DNA of 64,000 nt from Marinobacter sp. Its GTDB lineage: Bacteria; Pseudomonadota; Gammaproteobacteria; Pseudomonadales; Oleiphilaceae. The translations under genes and the position numbers were made by a program. Under the pieces are notes generated by a model. It did not search any database and was not told where the DNA came from. It worked only from the letters and a program-made list of their open reading frames with translations. Of the stretch, positions 52,622-61,870 are shown piece after piece (position 1 is the first letter of the stretch; each line of letters begins with the position of its first letter). Location of the stretch: the NCBI GenBank assembly GCA_022565395.1, contig JAIUMV010000015.1, forward strand, positions 1 to 64,000, written 5' to 3'.

Positions 52622-54002
52622 GGCGTTTCTCCAGTTCGGCAATCAGCGTCTGATGGATACCGGCAAAGCCACCATTACTCATAATGACAATATGGCAGGG
52701 CCTTGGCAGGTCCGCGAGGGTTTTCTTCAGCAGGGTAGCGACACTGGTGCCGATTTCATGCCGGTCATCGCCGGAGTCCTGCTGCCACTGGGTGACCAAT
52801 TCCGCCAGCCAGTCCATTTTACCCAGATTAGCCCACACAACCCGGTCTGCCGCCTCCGCCGAGGGTAACAGGCTGGCCTTGTGCACCCCCTGCTGCATGG
52901 TGTTGGAGCGGGGCTCAATCAGTGCCACCACATACTCATCCCCCACCTGCCGTCGCAAGCCGTCCAGTGTGGTGGCAATGGCGGTGGGATGGTGAGCAAA
53001 ATCGTCATAAACCCGAATACCGCCCACCTCCGCCAGCAGCTCCATCCGCCGTTTGACGCCGCCGAACCGCGACAGGGCCGCAATGGCGTGGTCCGGTGTA
53101 ACACCTACATGGCGGGCAGCGGCAATGGCGGCCAGGGCATTGCGCACATTGTGCAAGCCGGTCATGTCCCACCTCACCTCGGCAACGGGCTGTTCGTGGT
53201 GCAGCACCACAAAGGCACTGCCGTCTTCCCGCAGCAACTCTGCTCGCCAGTCCGTGGTCTCCGCTTCGCTGGCAATGGCAGTGGTTTGCAGGGCACTCCA
53301 ACAGCCCATGGCCAACGCCCGGTCAAGATGTACGTCCACACTGGGCCGAATGATCACACCTGTCGCCGGGACGGTGCGCACCAGGTGATGAAACTGGCGT
53401 TCAATGGCCTCTACCGAATCAAAAATATCGGCGTGATCATACTCCAGATTATTCAGAATCAGGGTCCGGGGGCGGTAGTGGACAAACTTGGAGCGCTTGT
53501 CAAAGAAGGCACTGTCGTACTCATCCGCCTCGATGATGAAAAAGTCACTACTGCCTAAACGGGCGGATACCGGAAAATCCCTGGGCACGCCGCCCACCAG
53601 ATAACCGGGATCAAAACCGGCCTGCTCCAGTATCCACAGCAACATCGACGTGGTGGTGGTTTTACCATGTGTGCCTGCCACCGCCAGCACCCAGCGCTTG
53701 TGCAGCACCTCCCGCGCCAACCACTCCGGGCCTGACATATAGTTGATGTTGCGGTTCAGCACCGCCTCCACCTCAGGATTACCCCTGGACATGGCATTAC
53801 CAATCAGCACCAGATCCGGGGCCGGCTTCAGGTGGGCAGCGTCATAGCCCTCCATCAGGGTAATGCCCTGCTGCTCAAGCTGGGTGCTCATGGGCGGGTA
53901 TACGCCTTGATCTGAGCCTGTCACCTGATGGCCGAGTTGCCGGGCGAGCACCGCCAGGCTGCCCATAAAGGTGCCACAGATACCGAGGATGTGAATATGC
54001 AT
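52614..54002 (-). CDS. mpl: UDP-N-acetylmuramate:L-Ala-gamma-D-Glu-meso-DAP ligase
   Basis: The 462-residue Mur-ligase family enzyme reattaches recycled murein tripeptide to UDP-MurNAc. It begins [47 protein letters not shown], typical of Mpl. The ATP loop [13 protein letters not shown], the GG-x-KRR motif ([11 protein letters not shown]) and [10 protein letters not shown] follow. It is the first gene of mpl-ubiX on the minus strand and divergent from pfp. Confidence 0.95.
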   Translation of the reverse strand: MHIHILGICGTFMGSLAVLARQLGHQVTGSDQGVYPPMSTQLEQQGITLMEGYDAAHLKPAPDLVLIGNAMSRGNPEVEAVLNRNINYMSGPEWLAREVLHKRWVLAVAGTHGKTTTTSMLLWILEQAGFDPGYLVGGVPRDFPVSARLGSSDFFIIEADEYDSAFFDKRSKFVHYRPRTLILNNLEYDHADIFDSVEAIERQFHHLVRTVPATGVIIRPSVDVHLDRALAMGCWSALQTTAIASEAETTDWRAELLREDGSAFVVLHHEQPVAEVRWDMTGLHNVRNALAAIAAARHVGVTPDHAIAALSRFGGVKRRMELLAEVGGIRVYDDFAHHPTAIATTLDGLRRQVGDEYVVALIEPRSNTMQQGVHKASLLPSAEAADRVVWANLGKMDWLAELVTQWQQDSGDDRHEIGTSVATLLKKTLADLPRPCHIVIMSNGGFAGIHQTLIAELEKRLA

Positions 54003-54177
54003 GGTGAACGACTGGTCCCTGTTACGAATAAGGCTAAACTGGTGCCAAGCGTCCTTGATACGACGCAGCGCGTCAAGGGATCATCCCGGTATTTCTGTGC
54101 TTGCGGGTCATGAAAAAACAACCCGATTGACGTATCATGCGCGGCACGAAATTAACCACCTGGAGGCGCAAGCCACG

Positions 54178-55440
54178 ATGGCCATCAAAAATGCTTTCTA
54201 CGCTCAGTCCGGCGGTGTGACCGCTGTGATTAACGCCAGCGCATGCGGTGTTATCCAGACCGCTCGCCAGCACCCGGACAAGATCGGCAAGGTCTACGCG
54301 GGCCGCAACGGAATTATCGGCGCCCTGCGGGAAGAGCTGATCGATACCAGCCTGGAAAGCGATGAGGCCATCGCCGCACTCATGCATACGCCCGGCGGCG
54401 CCTTTGGTTCCTGCCGGTATAAGCTGAAAAACCTGACGGAAAACAAGCGTGAATATGAGCGCCTGATTGAGGTGTTCCAGGCTCACGATATTGGCTACTT
54501 CTTTTACAACGGCGGTGGCGACTCCCAGGACACGGCCTACAAGGTCTCTCAGCTGGCAGACAAGATGGGCTACCCCATTACCTGTATCGGCGTGCCCAAA
54601 ACCGTAGACAATGACCTGCCTTTCACGGACTGCTGCCCTGGTTTTGGCTCAGTGGCCAAGTACGTCGCCACCTCCACGCTGGAAGCCAGCCTGGACATCC
54701 GCTCCATGGCGGAAACCTCCACCAAGGTCTTCATCATGGAAGTCATGGGACGCCATGCGGGCTGGATTGCAGCAGCGGGCGGCCTGGCGGGTCAGGGCGA
54801 AGGCGAGCCACCCCATATCATTCTGTTCCCGGAAATTCCCTTTGACCGGGAGGCGTTCCTGGCACGAGTGGACTACAGCGTGAAAAACTATGGCTACTGT
54901 GTAGTGGTAGCCTCCGAAGGGGCCCAGTATGAAGATGGGCGCTTCCTGGCAGACGCAGGCAGCAAAGATGCCTTCGGCCACACCCAGCTGGGCGGTGTTG
55001 CTCCCGCCCTGGCCAACATGGTCAAGCAGGCCCTGGGTTACAAATACCATTGGGCAGTGGCGGACTACCTGCAACGGGCGGCCCGTCATATTGCCTCCGC
55101 CACGGATGTGGAACAGGCCTATGCCGTCGGTAAAGCCGCAGTGGAAATGGCCCTGGCGGGCAAACAGGCCATCATGCCTATCATCGTGCGGGAGCAGGCC
55201 AGCCCCTACCGCTGGCATATTGGCGAAGCGCCGCTGAGTGAAGTCGCCAACCAGGAAAAGAAAATGCCCATCCACTACATCACGGATGACGGCTTCGGTA
55301 TTACCGACGATTGCCGCGCCTACCTGGCGCCCCTGATCGCTGGCGAGAGCTTCCCACCCTTCGAGAACGGCATCCCCAAAGTGGCGCACCTCAGCGCCAT
55401 ACTGGCGGAAAAAAAGCTGCGCACGGAGTTCAAGCTTTAA
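54178..55440 (+). CDS. pfp: 6-phosphofructokinase, pyrophosphate-dependent type
   Basis: The 420-residue phosphofructokinase interconverts fructose 6-phosphate and fructose 1,6-bisphosphate. The residues that set phosphoryl-donor choice point to pyrophosphate. The loop that is GGDGS in ATP enzymes reads GGGDS here, placing Asp at the E. coli Gly104 position. The PGTIDND motif reads PKTVDND, with Lys at Gly124. MEVMGRHAGWIAA completes the substrate site. PPi enzymes are reversible and can serve glycolysis or gluconeogenesis. The ATG at 54178 has GGAGG 11 nt upstream. A GC hairpin follows at 55461. Confidence 0.88.
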   Translation: MAIKNAFYAQSGGVTAVINASACGVIQTARQHPDKIGKVYAGRNGIIGALREELIDTSLESDEAIAALMHTPGGAFGSCRYKLKNLTENKREYERLIEVFQAHDIGYFFYNGGGDSQDTAYKVSQLADKMGYPITCIGVPKTVDNDLPFTDCCPGFGSVAKYVATSTLEASLDIRSMAETSTKVFIMEVMGRHAGWIAAAGGLAGQGEGEPPHIILFPEIPFDREAFLARVDYSVKNYGYCVVVASEGAQYEDGRFLADAGSKDAFGHTQLGGVAPALANMVKQALGYKYHWAVADYLQRAARHIASATDVEQAYAVGKAAVEMALAGKQAIMPIIVREQASPYRWHIGEAPLSEVANQEKKMPIHYITDDGFGITDDCRAYLAPLIAGESFPPFENGIPKVAHLSAILAEKKLRTEFKL

Positions 55441-55460
55441 GGGTTCAGCCTCAACACCCT

Positions 55461-55481
55461 GGCGGGGGCCATGCCCCCGCC
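55461..55481 (+). terminator. GC hairpin after pfp
   Basis: GGCGGGGGC-cat-GCCCCCGCC, then TGGTTCTCC. It lies 20 nt after the stop codon. Confidence 0.6.
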
Positions 55482-55601
55482 TGGTTCTCCCCCCACCCCG
55501 CTGCGATTTGTGAACCCGTTAACTTCTCAATTCTGCCCGGCTGCACCACAATCATGGACGTGACATGCGTATGGTACTAACCACTGGAAAAGGATGTTCA
55601 T

Positions 55602-55880
55602 ATGGCAAAGAAAACAAAGTCACCGCTCGTTAAATTAGTCAATGCGGTTTGCAGCCTGGCTTTATTCGTTTCAATTGCTTATCTGGCCATTGCCGGTTTC
55701 AGCATTACCGTCGCCAGTACGCTTGCCGTGGCTTGCATGGGCCTTGCCGGGCCGGCGGTTGTTGGGGAGCATGGCATTCTGGAGATGCTGACAGCGTTTG
55801 TTGAGGCGGTGGTCGAGGGGGTAGTGGCCGTTGTAGAGGCGATCAGCAGCGTCATCTCTGCTCTATTCAGTGGCTGGTGA
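55602..55880 (+). CDS. 92-residue membrane/amphipathic peptide of unknown function
   Basis: The product has a basic start (MAKKTKSPLVK) and one hydrophobic region (about 12-50, probably one or two TM helices). A Gly-Pro break at about 49-51 (GLAGPAVVGEHG) is followed by a very regular amphipathic helix (about 58-92: EMLTAFVEAVVEGVVAVVEA, then ISSVISALFSGW). AGGATGTTCAT precedes the ATG. It is monocistronic with a perfect 13-bp terminator, and the A+T content is higher than nearby genes. Peptides of this shape include holins, toxin peptides and membrane-complex subunits; I cannot decide between them. I recognise no family. Confidence 0.6.
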   Translation: MAKKTKSPLVKLVNAVCSLALFVSIAYLAIAGFSITVASTLAVACMGLAGPAVVGEHGILEMLTAFVEAVVEGVVAVVEAISSVISALFSGW

Positions 55881-55921
55881 CGCGGCCTGATGACCAAAGC
55901 CTGCACCTGACTGCCAGAACA

Positions 55922-55951
55922 AACAAAGGGCGCCTGAGCGCCCTTTGTTTG
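55922..55951. terminator. Bidirectional terminator between the small peptide gene and grxA
   Basis: A 13-bp perfect stem (AAACAAAGGGCGC / GCGCCCTTTGTTT) with loop CTGA. T-rich flanks occur on both strands, so it can end both convergent transcripts. Confidence 0.85.
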
Positions 55952-55993
55952 TTAGTGCGTGCTCTGGGGCACGTCTCTCATCAGGAACCGCGA

Positions 55994-56251
55994 CTAAACC
56001 GCCGCTTCCTCCTTTTGCCTCAGGTATTGGGCGAACTCCGTGTAACCACCAATGTGTTCGCTGCCTACCAGCACCTGGGGAACAGTCTCTACCGGCCTGC
56101 CGAGGCTATTGGCCAGCTCAGCCTTGCTGATGCCTTCACGGATCATGTCAATGAAGCGATAGTCCAGGCCTTTCATTTCGCACAGGTCCTTTGCGCGAAC
56201 GCAGTATCCGCAACTCATGCGTCCGTAAATCGTTACCTGTGGCAGTGTCAT
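55994..56251 (-). CDS. grxA: Glutaredoxin 1-like thiol oxidoreductase
   Basis: The 85-residue glutaredoxin reduces disulfides with glutathione and can serve ribonucleotide reductase. It has GrxA features: VRAKDL after the active site, EGISKAEL, GRPVETVPQVLVG and HIGGYTEFAQY. The active site is C-G-Y-C where E. coli GrxA has C-P-Y-C; both Cys are present. AGGAGG lies 6 nt before the ATG at 56251, one of the strongest Shine-Dalgarno sequences here. Confidence 0.9.
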   Translation of the reverse strand: MTLPQVTIYGRMSCGYCVRAKDLCEMKGLDYRFIDMIREGISKAELANSLGRPVETVPQVLVGSEHIGGYTEFAQYLRQKEEAAV

Positions 56252-56417
56252 CACAGCCCTCCTGACCAGCCGGTTATGGCACGGGGCGCCCCGGAACCAT
56301 GATCAAATTTCGGGCAATGATGACAGCCAGGTTAACAAATTAAAAATTAATGGTTTGCATGGATCCCATAGCTGTCATTAATTCGTCCTACCGAGGGCAG
56401 GGCGTAGCCGACTACTC

Positions 56418-58544
56418 TCAGGTTTTCAGGCGACCCAGCTCCCGATCGAGGGTGACCACCTCACCACTCAGTTGATCGCCACTGTTACGGACCCGCTGTG
56501 CCAGCTCACGCAGTTCGCTCGCGGCATCACCGATAATCGTCAGATTGCGGTTGATCTCTTCGCTGACGGAGCTTTGCTCCTCTGCAGCGGTAGCCACCTG
56601 AGTGGCATGCTCCACAATCGTGACGATGCGGCTGACCACCTCAGCCAGGGCCTGGTCGGCTTCGCCGGTGCCCGTAACGGCAGAGGCTGCCCGGTTCACC
56701 CCGCCCTGGATAACCTCCACTGCCTGGTGAACGTCTTTCTGTAAACCGTCAATCATCTGGCTGATTTCGTCAGTAGACTCACGGGTACGGGAAGCCAGGG
56801 TGCGGACTTCATCTGCCACCACCGCAAACCCCCTACCCTGCTCGCCCGCACGGGCTGCCTCAATGGCGGCGTTGAGGGCAAGCAGGTTGGTTTGTTCCGC
56901 AATGCCGCGAATCACATCCAGAATCCGGTTGATGTCATCACTGCGGCTCGCCACATGGCCGATGGCACTGCTGGCCTGCTCCATGTCGTCAGCCAGTGCC
57001 TTGACCCCGGCAACAGCACCTGCCAGGGTCTTTTGCGTGGAGGCAATACCCTCATTGGCCTCGCGCGCATTGTTGGCGGCATCGTTGGCAAAGTTAGCTA
57101 CTTCGCTGGCAGCCGCTGACATTTCATTCATGGCGGTGACGACGCTGTCGATTTCCTGATGCTGGCGCTCGGTGTTGCTTTCCGTTTCAAGGGCGATGGC
57201 ACCGACGTCATTGGCTTGCTGGTTTACCCTTTGCCCTACCGCTTTGAGGTCATTGATCATGACCCTCAATTTAGCCAGGAAGCTATTGAAGCCATCCGCC
57301 AATGTGATCAGTTCTTCATGGGTGTCAATATCCAGCTCGCGGGTCAGGTCACCTTCGGCACTCGCCAGGTTGGCCATGCGCTCCTTGATTCTGTCAAGGG
57401 GGCGGGTTACCGAGCGTACCAGCAGGATCAACAGGGCAATGGCCAGAACAGACACCACCACACCCGCTACCATTTGCCGGGTCGCTGTGGCGGCTACCTG
57501 CTGCTGCAACAGATCAATGACGGTTTGGAGATCGGCCAGAGCCACAGCCCGGGGCAACTCTATCAACAAGGCCCACTGGGTACCTGTGGTGTCTATCTTG
57601 ATGGGGTAGGACACCGCCAGGGTGTCGTCCGATTCATAGTGGACGCCGCTGCGGTGCAGGTTGAGATAATCACGGGCTTTGTCTGGCAAAGCGACCTGAA
57701 GTGGTTTGCCCAGATGCTGGTCATAGTGGCTACTGCCTGCCAGAAATCCCTGTTCACTGAGCAGGCTGACCCGGGAGTTACCGCTATACAGAGCTTGACT
57801 CACCCGACTTACAAGACCCTGAATGGTGGTGAGGTTGATATCAACCCCAGTGATACCAGCGAAGCGTCCCTCACTGAGCAGCGGCTGCACCAGACTGGTC
57901 ATCAGCTCGCTATAATCTTCCCGAATCTCGTATTCATAGGGTTCCATAATACAAGGCGCCAGGCGATCTCTGGAGCAAAGGAACCACTCGGATTCACGGA
58001 TACCGTACTCGTTAGGGGTGTCGTTATATTTCTCTGATGAATCTTCAGTGGCAGAAAAGTGCACAACACCCTCAGGGTCGCGATAGAAATAAATCTCCAA
58101 CACCCCAGTCATACTGCTGTGGTCTTCGACCGCACCTTCAAAAAAACGGTCCTGGCCGTCATAGGCATCAGGCTCAAAATGGGCATAGATGGCACTGAGT
58201 TCCTTGCGCTCCTCCAGAATCGCACCCAGGGTGGCCTGAAGGTCGCGACGACTCATTCGCCACATGCTGTCCGCTTCCATATTGTAGGAAATGACATCAC
58301 GGACAATTTCCGGCACAGTGTAGGCCCGATTGAGCACGGCTCCGATACTCTCACCATACTGACCTGCCGTGGCCTGCAAGCGCTGCAGCACCACATCCCT
58401 GACCAGTTCGGCGGTATCTGCGGTAATGCGCGTTTCCATGGCTGAAAGCGAGCGCTGTGCGGTGATAATCATGGTCAGCCCCATGAGCAATAGCAGGGCG
58501 ATAACCAGAACGTAGAGCTTGATTTTCAGGGACAGCTTGTTCAT
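56418..58544 (-). CDS. Methyl-accepting chemotaxis protein with dCache sensor
   Basis: The 708-residue chemoreceptor has TM1 (about 8-30) and a periplasmic dCache domain (about 35-350). A typical PAS-like core, [20 protein letters not shown], lies in the membrane-distal module and [11 protein letters not shown] in the second. TM2 (about 360-385), HAMP ([19 protein letters not shown]) and the signalling bundle follow, with tip [20 protein letters not shown] and [15 protein letters not shown]. dCache domains commonly bind amino acids, polyamines or carboxylates; the ligand here is unknown. AAAGG lies 10 nt upstream of the ATG at 58544; a longer frame to 58658 lacks support. No CheA/CheW genes are near. 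Confidence 0.93.
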   Translation of the reverse strand: MNKLSLKIKLYVLVIALLLLMGLTMIITAQRSLSAMETRITADTAELVRDVVLQRLQATAGQYGESIGAVLNRAYTVPEIVRDVISYNMEADSMWRMSRRDLQATLGAILEERKELSAIYAHFEPDAYDGQDRFFEGAVEDHSSMTGVLEIYFYRDPEGVVHFSATEDSSEKYNDTPNEYGIRESEWFLCSRDRLAPCIMEPYEYEIREDYSELMTSLVQPLLSEGRFAGITGVDINLTTIQGLVSRVSQALYSGNSRVSLLSEQGFLAGSSHYDQHLGKPLQVALPDKARDYLNLHRSGVHYESDDTLAVSYPIKIDTTGTQWALLIELPRAVALADLQTVIDLLQQQVAATATRQMVAGVVVSVLAIALLILLVRSVTRPLDRIKERMANLASAEGDLTRELDIDTHEELITLADGFNSFLAKLRVMINDLKAVGQRVNQQANDVGAIALETESNTERQHQEIDSVVTAMNEMSAAASEVANFANDAANNAREANEGIASTQKTLAGAVAGVKALADDMEQASSAIGHVASRSDDINRILDVIRGIAEQTNLLALNAAIEAARAGEQGRGFAVVADEVRTLASRTRESTDEISQMIDGLQKDVHQAVEVIQGGVNRAASAVTGTGEADQALAEVVSRIVTIVEHATQVATAAEEQSSVSEEINRNLTIIGDAASELRELAQRVRNSGDQLSGEVVTLDRELGRLKT

Positions 58545-58715
58545 CAACAACAACCTTTCTGCTGGCAGGCGTCCTGCCCGGCGAGGTGCTCCGTTGGTGA
58601 GAGAAGAAAGAACCGGCACTGGCTGCCACACGGTGGCATGCAGATCCTTTAAAAGCATAGCTTTACGAATCGGTTTGCGCCAGAAACAACGACAGCGAGT
58701 TATTGATAAGACACT

Positions 58716-59141
58716 ATGGTCTATCTCACCCTCTTTACCACCGCCTTTCTTGCCGCCACCCTGCTACCGGCATTTTCGGAGGGCCTGTTCGCCGCGCTGA
58801 TCCTGCAGGGTTACGGGCTTTTCTGGTTATGGCTGGCAGCCACCACCGGCAACACACTGGGCTCCGTGGTGAACGGTATCATCGGGCGCCAGGTGGACAG
58901 ATTCAAAGACAGGCGCTGGTTCCCCGCATCCGAGCAACAACTGGAGCGGGCACGGGCGCGGTTCAACCGGTACGGCCAGTGGTCTCTGCTGTTTGGCTGG
59001 TTACCGGTCATCGGCGACCCGCTCACCCTGATTGGCGGCGTGATGCGGGTGCCCTGGTTCAATTTTGTGGTGCTGGTAGCTATTGGCAAGGGTGCCCGCT
59101 ACGCGGTAGTGGCCTGGCTGGTGGTGTCCGCTTCTGGGTAA
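58716..59141 (+). CDS. YqaA-family (DedA-like) inner-membrane protein
   Basis: The 141-residue protein has the short DedA/VTT-type fold seen in Yqa[37 protein letters not shown] and the [37 protein letters not shown] block with the conserved Gly-Asp-Pro. Relatives act in lipid flipping or membrane homeostasis; the specific role is not known. Its last 43 nt overlap the 3' end of the ABC1-kinase gene on the other strand. Confidence 0.85.
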   Translation: MVYLTLFTTAFLAATLLPAFSEGLFAALILQGYGLFWLWLAATTGNTLGSVVNGIIGRQVDRFKDRRWFPASEQQLERARARFNRYGQWSLLFGWLPVIGDPLTLIGGVMRVPWFNFVVLVAIGKGARYAVVAWLVVSASG

Positions 59142-60526
59142 AGATAGCGACGCAGCAGATCCTCACCGTTGAACTCCGCATTGAGAACGGCAATAAAGGT
59201 ATAAACACCAATCAACTTGCGATTGAGGAAGACAAACTCGCGGGGTGGAATCTTGAAGTAGCGACTGATGGCAGAGCGCGCCGCCTGCTTGGCCACCCGG
59301 GTGGGCAGATCAGACTGCTTCCAGCGGTATTGACCCTCACTGTTCACTGCGTAGTCTGGCCAGTGCTGGCGATCACGGGCCAGGGGTTCCAGTACCGCCA
59401 TACAGACCTGGCCAAAACGTGTTAGCACATCCTCCGGCCAGGCGCGGTTCATGAAATGCAGCGCCACGCCGCCGTCAATGACCTGTTCCAGATCCTGCTC
59501 GTAGGACGCGCGAATCATGTGAATCACAGGGTCAAGGAACCTGGATGGGTAAGCTTGCACGGCACCGAAGTCCAGCAATACGATCTGGTCATGCTCGGTA
59601 TCACAGCCCGGCTCCCCGGCAATGCGGATGCGGTAGTTGCCGAAGTTGGGGTCCGTCTGAATCTCCCCCCAGACAAACAGCTCACGGAAAAACAGTTCCA
59701 AGGCTGCCCGCCCCAGGCTGCTGCGGCGCTCAACCGGCATATCCCGCACCGCCAGTGAGGTCACCGCATGGCCCGGTTCATAGGTGGACGCAATGACATG
59801 ATCTGAAGAGTATTCCTGCAAGACTCTGGGCACTACGAAGCGGGGGTCTTCCAGCAGAAACTGGCGAAAGCGCTCCGTGGTGAGCGCCTCCAGGCGGTAG
59901 TCAACCTCCCGGTGCATCATGGTGCGGACCTCTTCCAGCCAGTCGCTGAACTCCGGGCCCACGGATACCAGACGCGCCATACGCAGCAGCTGGGCCACGG
60001 CGTTCAGGTCACTGTCCACGGCCTCGGCGACACCGGGGTATTGCACCTTGAGCACCAACTCCAGACCATCGCTGAGGCGACGCGCCCGATGAACCTGCCC
60101 CAATGATGCAGCGCCAATAGGCTCCGGGTCCACAGCAAGTTCAGCCAGCTTGCTGGCGCCAATCTCTGCCTGCAGCACTCGTTCAATGGCTGGCCATTCC
60201 AGTGACGTGGTCTGATCTTCCAGGGTGTGCAGGGCTTCGGTCACTTCCTCCGGCAGAAAATGTTCGCCATAGAGAGCCATCACCTGGCCGATCTTGACTA
60301 CACTGCCTTTGTGTTTGCCCAGCTCTTCCACCAAAAAGCGGGTCTGGCTGGACAACACTTCCTTGCGGCGTAACTCCCGCTTTTCCTTGCTGGCAAACAT
60401 ATTGACGGCCATGTGGGAGGCCATGCGGGTGCCGGCAAACAACCCGGCGCGGGTCAAACTCAGCCGTCGCTCAAAGCTGCCGGTCTTGATGCGGGTTACT
60501 TGCGACTTGGGCTTGTCAGAACTCAT
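59099..60526 (-). CDS. ABC1/UbiB-family atypical kinase
   Basis: The 475-residue protein of the AarF/ADCK group has the diagnostic KxGQ motif (SVVKIGQVMALYG, about residue 80) and the Ala-rich loop IGAASLGQVHRARR that replaces the kinase P-loop. VLKVQYPG contains the ATP-binding Lys, and QTDPNFGNYRI and VLLDFGAVQ are the metal-binding Asn/Asp motifs. UbiB-type proteins support coenzyme Q synthesis or extraction from the membrane. This one lacks the two C-terminal TM helices of true UbiB, so it is a paralogue. Start at ATG 60526. Confidence 0.9.
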   Translation of the reverse strand: MSSDKPKSQVTRIKTGSFERRLSLTRAGLFAGTRMASHMAVNMFASKEKRELRRKEVLSSQTRFLVEELGKHKGSVVKIGQVMALYGEHFLPEEVTEALHTLEDQTTSLEWPAIERVLQAEIGASKLAELAVDPEPIGAASLGQVHRARRLSDGLELVLKVQYPGVAEAVDSDLNAVAQLLRMARLVSVGPEFSDWLEEVRTMMHREVDYRLEALTTERFRQFLLEDPRFVVPRVLQEYSSDHVIASTYEPGHAVTSLAVRDMPVERRSSLGRAALELFFRELFVWGEIQTDPNFGNYRIRIAGEPGCDTEHDQIVLLDFGAVQAYPSRFLDPVIHMIRASYEQDLEQVIDGGVALHFMNRAWPEDVLTRFGQVCMAVLEPLARDRQHWPDYAVNSEGQYRWKQSDLPTRVAKQAARSAISRYFKIPPREFVFLNRKLIGVYTFIAVLNAEFNGEDLLRRYLYPEADTTSQATTA

Positions 60527-60558
60527 TAAAATACCAGTCACTGGTGAATGTGGCGCTT

Positions 60559-60564
60559 ATTATA
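60559..60564 (-). promoter_or_regulatory. Consensus -10 box upstream of the ABC1-kinase gene
   Basis: A perfect TATAAT on the minus strand lies 32 nt before the start at 60526. No good -35 box is found at 16-18 nt, so an activator or extended contact may be needed. Confidence 0.4.
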
Positions 60565-60640
60565 GGGCGTTAGGGTAACAGCTGGGTCACTTCGTTGCCT
60601 TGACCTACGTGACAGGTGGGCCAATGCAAGCCGGCAGGGC

Positions 60641-60658
60641 ATAACCAGTCCTGGTTAT
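60641..60658. promoter_or_regulatory. Palindromic operator candidate in the ABC1-kinase/diguanylate cyclase divergent region
   Basis: ATAACCAG-TC-CTGGTTAT is a perfect 8-bp inverted repeat with a 2-nt spacer, lying between divergent start codons 60526 and 60751. No T tract follows, so a protein-binding site is more likely than a terminator. Confidence 0.4.
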
Positions 60659-60750
60659 AAAAGGTTACGCTTTTATACAATTGTTCAGACTCATCGGGCC
60701 CAAGCTATGCTACAACTAGTATAGTGATAACAAGTACAAGCGGATAATCC

Positions 60751-61863
60751 ATGTCAGACCCCCTGTTTCGGGACCCCGGTGCCGATCTGAGCCATTATCA
60801 GGTCAAAGGCGAAATCCCTGCCGCCACGTTGATCAACTGGCTGACCGCAGGCGCTATCGTATTTATTACTTTTTTTGCGATACGGGCGCTGGGCCGTGGT
60901 GACAACCTATACGTTATTGCCCTCTGTATTGCAGGTATTGCATTGGCTTCCAACGCACTCTGCTACCTGGCCATACGCCACGAGGTGTTGCACCGGCGCT
61001 GGTTCATTCTTGCCATCACCGCGCTGTTTACCTTCCTGGCGGTCAAACCCATAGAGGATAATGCCTCGATTCTGTGGTTGTTTGCCTACCCGCCAATCAT
61101 CTTCTACATCGCCGACTCCCGGGTTGGCGTGCTGGCCTGCAGCGGCGGCGTCATAGCCTTGGCGCTGCTGTTCTCACCCATCGGCGATGCGCTTTTTGAC
61201 ACCCCCTACAGCGTCAGTTTCAGGCTGGTGTTCCTGACGGTATTCTCGTTCGAGGCGGTCAGCTGTTACGTGCTGGACCAAAGCCGACAACGTAACAAGC
61301 ACAGTTTGTTGCGACTGGCGCGGGAGTTCGAGTACGCCGCCAAGCATGACGCCCTAACAGGCCTCGCTAATCGCCGCGAGGGCCGGGTACGCCTAGAGGC
61401 AGAGCACCAACGCTACCTGCGCAGCGGTCGCCCCTATGCTGTTATCCTTATGGACATTGACCTGTTCAAAAACGTGAATGACACCTATGGCCATCAGGCA
61501 GGCGATCAGGTCATTGTACTGGTGGCGGATAAATTGAGGGATGTCAGCCGTAAAGTGGACATCATCGCCCGCTGGGGGGGTGAGGAGTTCCTGGTGCTGT
61601 TACCCGAGACCTCATCCCAGCAAGCCTGCAAGACCGCCAACCGGATCCGTCAGGCCATTGCCGAAGAAACCATCCAGTTTGACGACAAACCCTTCAACGT
61701 CACCATCAGCGCCGGCGTGGCGATGGTGCATCAGGGCGAAAGTATTGACCAGTTGCTGTTCCGGGTGGATGAAGCCTTGTACGCGGCAAAGGGCTCTGGC
61801 CGCAACACCATTTGTGACTGTGAAAAATCAAACCGTCCTTACCGGGGCTCCAAGGACGACTGA
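60751..61863 (+). CDS. Membrane-bound diguanylate cyclase (GGDEF)
   Basis: The 370-residue protein makes cyclic di-GMP. Residues about 25-185 hold six TM helices in an MASE-like membrane sensor. The GGDEF domain occupies about 200-360: LTGLANRREG, DIDLFKNVNDTYGHQAGDQVI and RWGGEEFLVLLPE, a fully active GGEEF site. The inhibitory I-site RxxD is present as RKVD, five residues before GGEEF, so feedback control by product is expected. Cyclic di-GMP commonly promotes adhesin display and biofilm. The gene converges on lipB with a 7-nt gap. Confidence 0.92.
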   Translation: MSDPLFRDPGADLSHYQVKGEIPAATLINWLTAGAIVFITFFAIRALGRGDNLYVIALCIAGIALASNALCYLAIRHEVLHRRWFILAITALFTFLAVKPIEDNASILWLFAYPPIIFYIADSRVGVLACSGGVIALALLFSPIGDALFDTPYSVSFRLVFLTVFSFEAVSCYVLDQSRQRNKHSLLRLAREFEYAAKHDALTGLANRREGRVRLEAEHQRYLRSGRPYAVILMDIDLFKNVNDTYGHQAGDQVIVLVADKLRDVSRKVDIIARWGGEEFLVLLPETSSQQACKTANRIRQAIAEETIQFDDKPFNVTISAGVAMVHQGESIDQLLFRVDEALYAAKGSGRNTICDCEKSNRPYRGSKDD

Positions 61864-61870
61864 CAATGCC

